Positions 56,283 to 64,000 of a stretch of DNA of 64,000 nucleotides are shown here, one piece after another. Source of the DNA: Symsagittifera roscoffensis (Eukaryota; Xenacoelomorpha; Acoela; Convolutidae); the NCBI RefSeq assembly GCF_963678635.1, contig NC_087062.1:7736193-7800192 (forward strand), written 5' to 3'. The notes beneath the pieces are model-generated. The model saw nothing but the letters and a program-made list of their open reading frames with translations. It was not told the origin of the DNA and made no database searches. The position numbers were made by a program, and so were the translations under genes. Within the stretch, counting starts at the first letter, position 1. Every line of letters begins with the position of its first letter.

Positions 56283-56730
56283 AATACAAAGACGACTGCT
56301 CGTATCAAGGCGAAGCCGTAAAAGTTCAGACTGCCTTTTAAGGTCTATAGAGCAGTAAAGTATGAAATTTTTTTTTAATTTCCCCCACATCATATTTCCC
56401 CCCTCTTTCAAGGAATCGCTCTTAGTAACAAATCAATTAGGGCAAATAAGCTTCCTTCAACCAATTTGGAGCAATTTATAAGACGGATTAAATCTCTGCT
56501 CACGCTTTAATAGCGCTAAATTTATACCGCGTTAATTTTCCCAAAATGGTAAACTTTTAGTCCCACAATTTTTACATAAAATAATCACAGGTGAAATATC
56601 TTTTCAAATTTAGGCTCAAGATAACAATACCTTTTGAATGATATAAAAACACGTAAAAAGTTGATTGAAGAAAAAAACCACCGCGAGCACAAATATTCCA
56701 TTACTTTCGCTGCGAAAGTCGGAACAATTA
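56283..56730 (+). mobile_element. B element, plus strand, near full-length
   Basis: Head ACTGCTCGTATCAAGGCG, AAAGTTCAGACTGCC, AAGGTCTATAGAGCAGTAA, AGACGGATTAAATCTCTGC, GCGTTAATTTTCCCAAAATGG, AGGTGAAATATCTTTTCAAA, GGCTCAAGATAACAATACC and the end CGCGAGCACAAATATTCC, then TTCGCTGCGAAAGTCGGAAC. Confidence 0.72.
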
Positions 56731-56867
56731 GTATGCTGTGTTAGTTTTACCCTCTTGATGACATCATAATTGATTAATTTCAGTTTTCAAAAAATCGAAC
56801 TATTAAGTCGCCTCAGAAATGGGCTGATTTTGTTTAACTTGTTTCAAGCAACTCCGAAATTGTCCGA
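56731..56867. other. intronic sequence without features
   Basis: Nothing recognised. Confidence 0.35.
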
Positions 56868-57030
56868 CGTCAAAACTCCGAGAAAGAAATATTGTCGTCA
56901 AAATTGCAGCACAGGCAACTCCCAGAAAAAATATTGCAGCACAGGCATCTCCGAGAAAAAAGTATTGCAGCATAGGCAAATCCAAGAAAAAAAATATTGT
57001 CGTCAAAATTGCAACACAGGCAGATTTTTA
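56868..57030 (+). repeat. ~30-bp minisatellite with two unit lengths
   Basis: Units contain ATTGCAGCACAGGCA followed by ACTCCCAGAAAAAAT-like sequence. Some carry an extra ATTGTCGTCAAA, making ~42-bp units at both ends of the array. About five units. The 90-codon plus-strand frame (KKYCRQNCSTG repeats) and the minus-strand frames are by-products. Confidence 0.75.
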
Positions 57031-57296
57031 GAGAGCGTGTAATAGAAAACATTAATAGGCTTTCTGTGAAGCAATTTATATTCAAACAACCACATGTTTT
57101 GATGAAAAAATGTAAAACAAACCCGAGTTTATCGCAGACGGCCAAAACTAAATTATTTTTAATTGAGACGGCAATAAAATATCAAATTTTTCACCGAGAC
57201 GATCGCAACATAGAGCAAACTGAAATTTTCATCTTCCCTTCAAATGGACCTATTTAAGATTCTCCACCCCAAGTGTTCAATTAAAAATAATATCGC

Positions 57297-57405
57297 CATG
57301 ATTGTAAAATGCTCTGTTCTGATTGGCTGAAAATTGAAACACATACTCCCCCCTAAACAGTTGGGGGAGAGGGGAGGATTTTAACGTAGTCCAAAAGTTG
57401 AAATT
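57297..57405 (+). repeat. repeat L, copy 3
   Basis: TGTAAAATGCTCTGTTCTGA, TTGGCTGAAAATTG, CATACTCCCCCCTAAACAG facing TTGGGGGAGAGGGGAGGATT and TTAACGTAGTCC; same plan as 35298-35420 and 36745-36865. Confidence 0.55.
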
Positions 57406-58140
57406 ATCCCCCGCACGCTATGCAAAGAACAAAATGATGCATTTTGCAAATAGCGAAGTTTTAAATAGATCAAGTCGCATACCTCAACTCAACTTGGAAC
57501 GATTTTCAAGCCGGATTAAATCTCCGCTTACGCTTTAATCGCACAAAAGTTTTCGGTAGTTGTTTGTCTCGGCTAGGCTAAACGGAGTTTTCAAACCCTC
57601 ATTGCTTAATGCAAATCGTAGAGAAGTATACTAGAGAAAAGTGAAATATAGTTTTACATTTGAACTGAAATCAGCATTTCTTTTCAAATGTGATAAAGTT
57701 CTGTCAAAATTTGATTGTTAAAAAAACTAAAACTTTCTTGAAAAAAACACCCCGTGCACAAATTCTCGGTAATTTTCTTCGAGAGTCGTAAAAATTATGT
57801 TTTTTTTTTCAGTTACCAAATTTTCAATTTTGTTTTTAATTTAACTTTTCTACTCACCAAGTTGCTTCTCGTGTCAAAACCAATTGGCAAAACAACAACC
57901 GGATTTGAAGCAACCTGATGACGTCAAAACAGTGCGGCAAATAAGCAACCACATATGAGCGAAATAAATTATATCTAAACTAAAACTGCACCTTTGGACT
58001 GCCTTGTAAAGCCAATTGAAAAGTTTTATTAACTGAGAAATTGAAAAATTTTGAAACAAAAAATATATGTTTTTTAATTTTTGATCTTGAATTTATTCCA
58101 CAAACTCTAATGTAAACTACAAAGGGATATTTTTTGCGTC
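57406..58140. other. intronic sequence with B fragments
   Basis: 57478-57545 (AACTTGGAACGATTTTC, GGATTAAATCTCCGCTTACG) and 57735-57800 (CACCCCGTGCACAAATTC, TTCGAGAGTCG) are B pieces. No exon is seen. Confidence 0.45.
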
Positions 58141-58375
58141 TCGTTTTATAATAGTAGACCCGAAAGACTCCCCTCAATTCGATTTGGAACGAAATAATCC
58201 TTTGTTTACGCGTGTTATAAGACCGCACTGATCCCTAGTCGGCCAATTAGCAATCTTCAAACCCCCCAGAACCTTATAATTAAAAATCACAGGTGGAATT
58301 TTGTATTAAGTTGACTGAATAAAATAAACTACCCCAAGCATAAATATTCCGAATTTTTTCAAATGTCTAAACAAA
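58141..58375 (+). mobile_element. B element fragment, plus strand
   Basis: CTCAATTCGATTTGGAACG, CTTTGTTTACGCGTG, GGCCAATTAGCAATCTTC, AAATCACAGGTGGAATTTTG and the end CCAAGCATAAATATTCCG; the head is missing. Confidence 0.5.
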
Positions 58376-60161
58376 AAACAGCATGCTACATATGTATAGT
58401 AACTCTAAAAAAAGTATATCAGATTCAGTGTTTACTCGCAAACAAACAAGTTTCCACCTCTTGTACTTAAATTCTGCAAAACTAGCAAACAAGAATAAGA
58501 TGTAATATTTATTGTGTCGAAAATCAACTAAGATAATTGAATGCTGTGCAAGTAGCCCATAGTGTTCGTGCCACGCGTTTTTTGTCACAAAGTATGTGAA
58601 AAATAAATATTCAAAGAAAAAATTAACTTAACTTTTTTCAATTGCTCAAAAAGTTTTTGTACCTAATGTTATAGTCACAAGAGGAGTTAGCATTTGTTAA
58701 TCAGTAATAAAAATTTGTTATACATACTCTAAAACTTCCAGTGTGATATTTCTGAAGTCTACATTGCCCGGAACAATAATTCCAGAAAAAGACAGACATC
58801 TTTATGGACAATCTCAAAAATATTATTACAATCGTTTGCTTTTGTCGAATTGGTTAAAACCGAAGAAACAGCTTTTAAATTGAGTTGGAGGTAAACACAT
58901 TGGAAATATTGATATTTACTTTATAAGGAGCAAAAAATTCTCTATGTAGATTGCAAATTTATGATCGTGACTCGATTATTGCCTCAGTGTCGAACATTTG
59001 GTAGCTTTGTCTCAATGCTAAAAAATACTGAACTTGAGCATAATCAATGTCACAAAAAATAACACTTGTTTTCCTACCTTATTTTTAAATAAAGTTTTTA
59101 AAAAAATATACAAAATGTTCCAATTCAAAGTCAACTGCATCTACAGTTACATCAGATGTGCTTTTTAACGTTTAGCCAAATTTAGAAAATGATCGAATTT
59201 TTGTGTAAGTTGATATAAAGTTGATTTTAGGCCTTTGAATTATGTAAAACTTAAAAAAGTGCAATGTTATGCGCTCGTTTTGACTAAAAAGTATTGCAAA
59301 CATGAAAGGAATTAGATTGGTTTCGTCTGACCAACATTTGATGCAACATTTGAGTTTTTTTGAAGCTAATGAACTGAAAAATTTCAATAGCCGACAAAAA
59401 AAAACGTTTTTTGTATCATAAACTATTAGATTGCTTATTTTTCGTTGTTTTTTTTTGAGTTTCTAAAAACTTTGGACGATGGGATGTTTTTTTTCTCAAA
59501 ATTTTATGATTCAAAAAGTCAGGAGAAATTAAAACTTGCTGGCCACCGAGCAAAAAAAATTGTCTGTTTTCAAAAAATTCTGACAACATTTGCTGTCATA
59601 CCTGATTTTATTCATTTGTTTTGACGAGTGATTTCCCGATAACACACTAGGGGAAATAAAGTTAAGTAAAAACGTTTAAGTCTCTGTTTTCAGTACTTGT
59701 GAAAAATTCAGTACCTCATCTGAAGTACTGGTTAAAAAAATTGACATATAATTGAGAAAGTTCATATTAAATACTCTTTAAATTAGTTGTGGAATTGACA
59801 TAAATGTTTGAGTAAAACATGTCTTTCTCAATAATCATGGAAATTGACAGGTTTTATTTAGTACAATTAAAGATCGTATAAAGTCCTGCCAACACTGGCT
59901 ATGGCTTTATACAAAATCAAGAGCCGGTTATAGCATCGTAGCGCGCCTACTGGCGACCTTACACCGAAATTTTTGCGTTTAAAGTTAAATTCCCCATTTT
60001 TGCGAGCTCTTGTTTTTCTAAAATTTTGCGAGTTGTCTTTTGCTGCTAGTTGTCGCTGTACCCATTAACCAAAGTGAGACAACCGCGTCATTTAGACTTA
60101 AAAATCATATTTTGAAAAGTTTGGTGTAAACTTTGTCGTTCATATTGATTTTGTGTTTCAG
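58376..60161. other. intronic sequence before the last globin exon
   Basis: No exon and no recognised repeat family. It ends in the acceptor TTGTGTTTCAG at 60161. Confidence 0.4.
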
Positions 60162-60350
60162 TTTTTTGGACCAGAGTATGCGCACTCTCTTTCCAAGATG
60201 GGCAACTTCAACAACAAAACACTGCATGCGTGGGAACACCTGTTTGCATACATAGTAGCTCTGATGGTGCAAGGAGTGGCTGAAAAAACAGAGTGCAACG
60301 AGAAAAAATGTGAGTCGTTGCTTGCAATGAAGTTTATAAATAGTAGATAA
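60162..60350 (+). CDS. globin, C-terminal exon (helices G-H)
   Basis: The acceptor TTTGTGTTTCAG/TTT gives phase 0, matching the phase 0 donor at 27311. It encodes FFGPEYAHSLSKMG, then LHAWEHLFAYIVALMVQG (helix H, with the Trp typical of AWxxLxxxIVxxM in globins), and a tail AEKTECNEKKCESLL. The stop TAA is at 60348-60350. The joint ELLQ/FFGPEY reads as a continuous globin G helix. From the exon start to the helix H Ala-Trp it is two residues shorter than neuroglobin, which shares the 11-residue gap between His F8 and the exon joint. An AATAAA lies at 60637-60642. A strong donor-like GTGAGT at 60310 could instead splice the tail to a further exon. Confidence 0.85.
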   Translation, partial: FFGPEYAHSLSKMGNFNNKTLHAWEHLFAYIVALMVQGVAEKTECNEKKCESLLAMKFINSR

Positions 60351-61767
60351 ACAAAAGATGCCGTTTTCTATGAAATTAGCACAGAAGTTTCCGACCACGG
60401 CACGGTAGTTTTTAAAGATTAAAAAAACAGTTTCGTCGTCAAATTTGTTTTTTTTTGTGCGTATGTGTAGGTGGTGGAATAGGTTTAAAAATACAAAAAC
60501 ATTAATAATGATTTTACTTACAATTTCTTAAAAACTATTTTCTGATTTGTTATTTTTTTTGCCGAAAGCAATTCAGAGAAAACGCTAGCGGCAGCTTAAA
60601 ATACTGGATATCAAGTTGTATATTTTTTTAAAATTTAATAAAAATCCTTTACGGCCATTACAAGCTAAAATTAGATTACAAAAAGAAGTATTCCAAATGT
60701 TCTAATGTCAATCAAATTGACCCCATTTGACGTTTATTTGCGGCACCTGAATTGCATGGAAAAGAAAAAGTTACATAAAAAGAGAAACACACAAATACAA
60801 AGTTCGTCCCCACTTTCAGAGCTCGGAACTATTAGTTTTTATCTTTAAATATTGAAATTGCAATATACTAAATTGTTCGCTTCTTATGGTATCTATGCAA
60901 GAATATCTAACCCTATGATGGCAGCAATCAACGGTTAAGCCTGGTAACGAAATTTCAGCGTTTTGTTTCCAGATGGTACCAATTTGTTAAGAAAACAAAA
61001 CAGAGATTGGTGCGCCGCGAGACTTTTGCGGTTTAATTATTGATACATCATAGTTTCTCAATAGGTTTTAGAACTTAATATCCCATTAGAACAAAGACTC
61101 AGTAAAACAATTACCCTAATAATGAAATTGATCGATTTTTTTTGTAATGAAATAGAAACTGATAAAAACCTAAACAATTGCCATACCAAGGATGCAGCAA
61201 AAATATTATTTTTTTGTTCTTATTATGTTGAAGTATAATTCTTTCTCAAATGTCAGTTTAATTGCTATTAGTTTTAGCGGGCAAATGTTCTCAAACTTTT
61301 TAAATGTTGTCATTTTTCTGTGATCGAAATGTTGAACAAATGGAGAGATTTTTTGACTCGCAAGGAGAATGAAGGGTTTTCTCAAACTGATGCAAACTTC
61401 GTTGAACTTTTTATTGGGTCCAGCAAACTAATATTTCCCCAAGCTCTCCTGAATTTTGTTTCGGTGCAAAATTGCTGAAAGCCGATAGGTTATTCAATTG
61501 TATGCTTGCTATTTTTCTTTCAAAGAAATTGAATACCATTAAATTTCACCCATGGCTGCTCCCTAAACCCTCCCAGGCCATGCTGTATATTGCTCAAATC
61601 TAAAAATAAATCTAATAAATCTATTGGAAAATAAGCTAGACTATGGTTTTATCAAATCTTTCTTTAAAGGAAGTGATCAAAAATCTTATACTTTTTTGCA
61701 AATTTAGATTTTTTTGTGCGGCTATGTGCAGATCTGAACGAAAGCCTAGAAAAGAGATACAATCGTT
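60351..61767. other. globin 3' region and gene-free sequence
   Basis: Probable 3' UTR to about 60660 (AATAAA at 60637). After that, no gene and no recognised repeat. Confidence 0.4.
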
Positions 61768-62346
61768 AACAAAACTGCTCGTATCAGGGCAAAACCGTGA
61801 ATGTTCCGACTGCCTTTTAAGGTCTATGGAGCAGTAATAAAATAAACCCGGACGGCTCGTACCAGGGCGAAGCCCTGACTGTTTCGACTGTCTTTCAAGG
61901 TCTATGGAGCAGTAATAACATTAAGAAAATTAAATACAATAAAATGAAAAAAATTTCTAAAAATTCAGATTTTTTTGTGGAAATCAACCCTCAAACGCCA
62001 TAATAAATGCAAAGTGATAGATTTTGCTCATCGTAACATATCAATTATAAAAAAAGCATCCTTTAACTAGTTTAAAACGAAATCTAAGACGGTTTAAATC
62101 TGCGCTTACGCAAAATATATCGCGCGTTAATTATCCAAAATTGGCCAAAATGGCAATTTTTAACCCCAATAGTTTTACAAAAAAAAACTATCATAGGTGA
62201 AATATTTTTTCAAATTTAAGCTCAGGACTACAATACCTTTTGTATGATAAAAAAATCCGTCAAAAAGGGCTGGTTAAAAAACTGAAAGAAAAAAACCACA
62301 CGAACACAAAAATTCCGTTACTATCCTTACAAAAGTCGGAACAAAA
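61768..62346 (+). mobile_element. B element, plus strand, with doubled head
   Basis: Two direct copies of the head (61768-61838 and 61851-61920, each ending AAGGTCTATGGAGCAGTAAT) precede the body: AAATCTAAGACGGTTTAAATC split as AAATCTAAGACGG and TTTAAATC, ATATCGCGCGTTAATTATCC, AAATTGGCCAAAATGGC, CATAGGTGAAATATTTTTTC, AAGCTCAGGACTACAATACC and the end CACACGAACACAAAAATTCC, AAAAGTCGGAACAAA. Confidence 0.72.
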
Positions 62347-62491
62347 AGAGTGCAAATTGCCTATTTGACAACATTTTTACCAAAAAAAAAAACTTGTCAA
62401 AAAATGCAGTTTTTTTATTTTGAAAGATATGTTTATTTTTTGTCAAGAAGGCGCTTAGAGAAGCTTCAAAAAGTTATATGTTCAAGCTAAG
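62347..62491. other. short gene-free sequence
   Basis: Nothing recognised. Confidence 0.35.
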
Positions 62492-63067
62492 TTTTTACGT
62501 CTTATTTACGTGTTATAGGTCTGCTGGCACGCTCACTTTGCTCAAACATTAACCAAAACTTGAATTTTTCAACCTTTTTCTCTACTTTAAGGCATTTGTT
62601 TGGAAATTTTTCAATACTGTTCGAATCAGACTGCAAAGGCTTAAATATTGAATATCCCTCGACTTCTTCCGACAGTCACAATTAACTGTCGGAAGAAGTC
62701 GAGGGATATACAATATTTAAGCCCTTGCAGTCTGATTCGAACAGTATTGAAAAACTTCCAAACAAATGCCTTAAAGTAGAGAAAAAAGGTTGAAAAATTC
62801 AAGTTTTGGTTAATGTTTGAGCAAAGTGAGCGTGCCAGCAGACCTATAACACGTAAATAAGACGTAAAAATTACAACACGTCTTATTTACGTGTTATAGG
62901 TCTGCTGGCACGCCCACTTTGCTCAAACATTAACCAAAACTTGAATTTTTCAACCTTTTTTTCTCTACTTTAAGGCATTTGTTTGGAAATTTTTCAATAC
63001 TGTTCGAATCAGACTGCAAGGGCTTAAATATTGTATATCCCTCGACTTCTTCCGACAGTTAATTGTG
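62492..63067. repeat. triple palindrome G (sense, inverted, sense)
   Basis: Three ~185-190-bp arms alternate in orientation: arm 1 62492-62676 (sense), arm 2 62677-62870 (inverted), arm 3 62878-63067 (sense). Each holds ACGTCTTATTTACGTGTTAT, TCTGCTGGCACGC, CAAACATTAACC, CAGACTGCAAGGGC and CCTCGACTTCTTCCGACAGT or the inverse. Arms differ at only a few bases (such as GCTCAC against GCCCAC, and T-run lengths). The arm 2/arm 3 loop is 7 bases. Either pair would form a near-perfect ~185-bp hairpin in RNA. It is probably a foldback transposable element with a duplicated arm. Confidence 0.9.
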
Positions 63068-63159
63068 GCACTTGATTTTGCGTAAAAACCAAAACAACTT
63101 AAGCACGCCCTAATAATATAAGATTACTCTCACGTTCAGTGGTCACAAGAATAATTAAT

Positions 63160-63825
63160 CAGGCGCGGATTTGGGAGCGTTCAACAGTGCCGGAGTACAG
63201 CAGTGCCGAAAAAAGCGGAAAAATTTCAGAATAATTTAAACGCAATTTCTAAAGAGCGGGATTTTACTGACAATAATTAACAAAAAAATCACTCCAATTT
63301 TGGAGCCAAAATGTCTGCAACTGCAAATAAAGAAATATTTTGGCGTCAAAACGTCTAAGTTGCAAATTTTCTCGCTCAAAAATTCATAAAATCATTTAAG
63401 TTTGTGAACTATTGCCGTTTAATTTTCGATTATACTTAAATTGGTGAAATTTGTTGAAACTTTCGGCACTGTTGAAAAAAATATCATTTTCGGCACAGTT
63501 AAATTAAACTTTTTTCGGCACTGTTGTACTTCGGCACTCTTGTACTTCCCCGCGGATTTAGGTAGCTAGGATGGGGCGGGGATGGAGACGCTTCCTTTCT
63601 ATCTTTTCTCGGGGATCCCTTACAGCCCAAAGGGTCCCCATTTTGATATTGTCTTACATCCAGTTCTGGTCGACACTTGCCTGTGACGCAAAAAAAAACT
63701 TGTCAAAATAGGTTTTTTTTTAGAAAAACTTGGAAATACAAGTTATTCGACGTAATAAAATCATTATTTCTTTTTTGGAAAACCCACCACGCTCCTCCTT
63801 CGCAAAAATACTGGATCTGCTTATG
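63160..63825 (+). mobile_element. M1 relic interrupted by another MITE
   Basis: M1-like start CAGGCGCGGATTTGGG, resuming after an interruption at GCGGATTTAGGTAGC (63551), then CAGCCCAAAGGGTCCCC, a CTTGCCTGTGACGC block and a weak end GGATCTGCTTATG. No target duplication is left. The GCGGATTT(G/A)GG repeated on both sides of the interruption may be the target duplication of the inserted element. Confidence 0.55.
63178..63548. mobile_element. nested MITE with TCGGCAC-rich inverted ends
   Basis: The left end AACAGTGCCGGAGTACAGCA, then GTGCCGAAAAAAG, matches the inverted right end (AAGAGTGCCGAAGTACAACA, then GTGCCGAAAAAAG). Further GTGCCGAAA words occur in inverted order inside near 63465 and 63490. 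It has ~33-bp termini, a ~370-bp total and no frame. Confidence 0.7.
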
Positions 63826-64000
63826 CTAAAAAAAAGGTATTGCAATCAAAATTAAACAGATAATGTAGCAAAGCTCTAACAATGGTTTAAAACCAACTAA
63901 ACTCAATTGATCAATTGATATCAAAATTTTGCCTAAAAGTTGATAATAAAAACTACATTTGAAGCAAATTTTTCTCTCATCATTGCAGGAAGCCTTAAAA
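63826..64000. other. window end with an acceptor-like site
   Basis: TTCTCTCATCATTGCAG ends at about 63988, followed by GAAGCCTTAAAA. It resembles a splice acceptor, but too little sequence follows to test for an exon. Confidence 0.25.

Larger units (their letters stand above)
27312..60161 (+). other. giant globin intron 2 (inferred)
   Basis: If the globin exons at 27083-27311 and 60162-60350 belong to one gene, this 32.85-kb stretch is one intron, from donor GTCAGT to acceptor TTTGTGTTTCAG. It contains most of the transposable elements of the window and a complete Iroquois gene on the same strand. No second G7-type exon was seen after 27312 and no second B12-type exon before 60162. The alternative is two rearranged globin genes, each incomplete here. 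Confidence 0.65.

Noticed and set aside
56770-57042. Cysteine-containing repeat frame (KKYCRQNCSTG units)
   Set aside because: It is the translation of a 30/42-bp minisatellite in an intron, with no splice sites.

Overview
The window looks like AT-rich nuclear DNA of an animal, probably an invertebrate. Two spliced metazoan genes are visible, embedded in many short non-autonomous transposable elements. There are no operons, no long open frames and no intact RNA genes. The phylum cannot be fixed from this sequence.

Genes. (1) A globin: one internal exon (27083-27311) starts in phase 2 and ends in phase 0, the classical animal globin intron positions B12.2 and G7.0. It carries Phe CD1, His E7 and His F8 at canonical spacing. 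A C-terminal exon (60162-60350) continues it in phase and in homology. The first exon is not found and is probably upstream of the window. (2) A complete Iroquois-class (TALE) homeobox gene in three exons (51146-51217, 51434-51636, 54544-55342) encoding 357 residues. It lies on the same strand inside the ~32.8-kb globin intron, if the two globin exons belong to one gene.

Other coding traces. A ~5-kb direct tandem duplication (8057-13135 and 13136-18089) carries, in each copy, a histone H2B-like frame and a short F-box-like frame. A decayed MULE transposase (37560-38730) lies inside a 2.06-kb element with inverted termini and a target-site duplication. That element interrupts a tRNA-derived SINE.

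Layout. 1-8056: gene-free, with one hAT-like MITE, a 65-bp minisatellite with a three-unit higher-order pattern (3921-4570 plus degenerate flanks), and SINE fragments. 8057-18089: the tandem duplication. 18090-27082: gene-free, with a 450-bp terminal-inverted-repeat element, a split 770-bp duplication, a SINE and a 327-bp palindrome. 27083-60350: the globin gene and its giant intron, holding most of the MITEs and SINEs, the MULE and the Iroquois gene. The ~2.5 kb upstream of the Iroquois gene is unusually free of recognisable repeats and is the likeliest site of its regulatory DNA. 60351-64000: gene-free, with a SINE-like element, a triple palindrome and a nested MITE pair.

Repeat families, named here for reference. 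M1: hAT-like MITE with CAGGGGCGGAT termini and 8-bp target duplications. S1: SINE with a tRNA-like A/B-box segment. B: element sharing its two end modules with S1. C: ~600-bp element. D: 770-bp split duplication. E, F, G: palindromes. All boundaries were read by eye and are approximate unless a target-site duplication or splice site is quoted.
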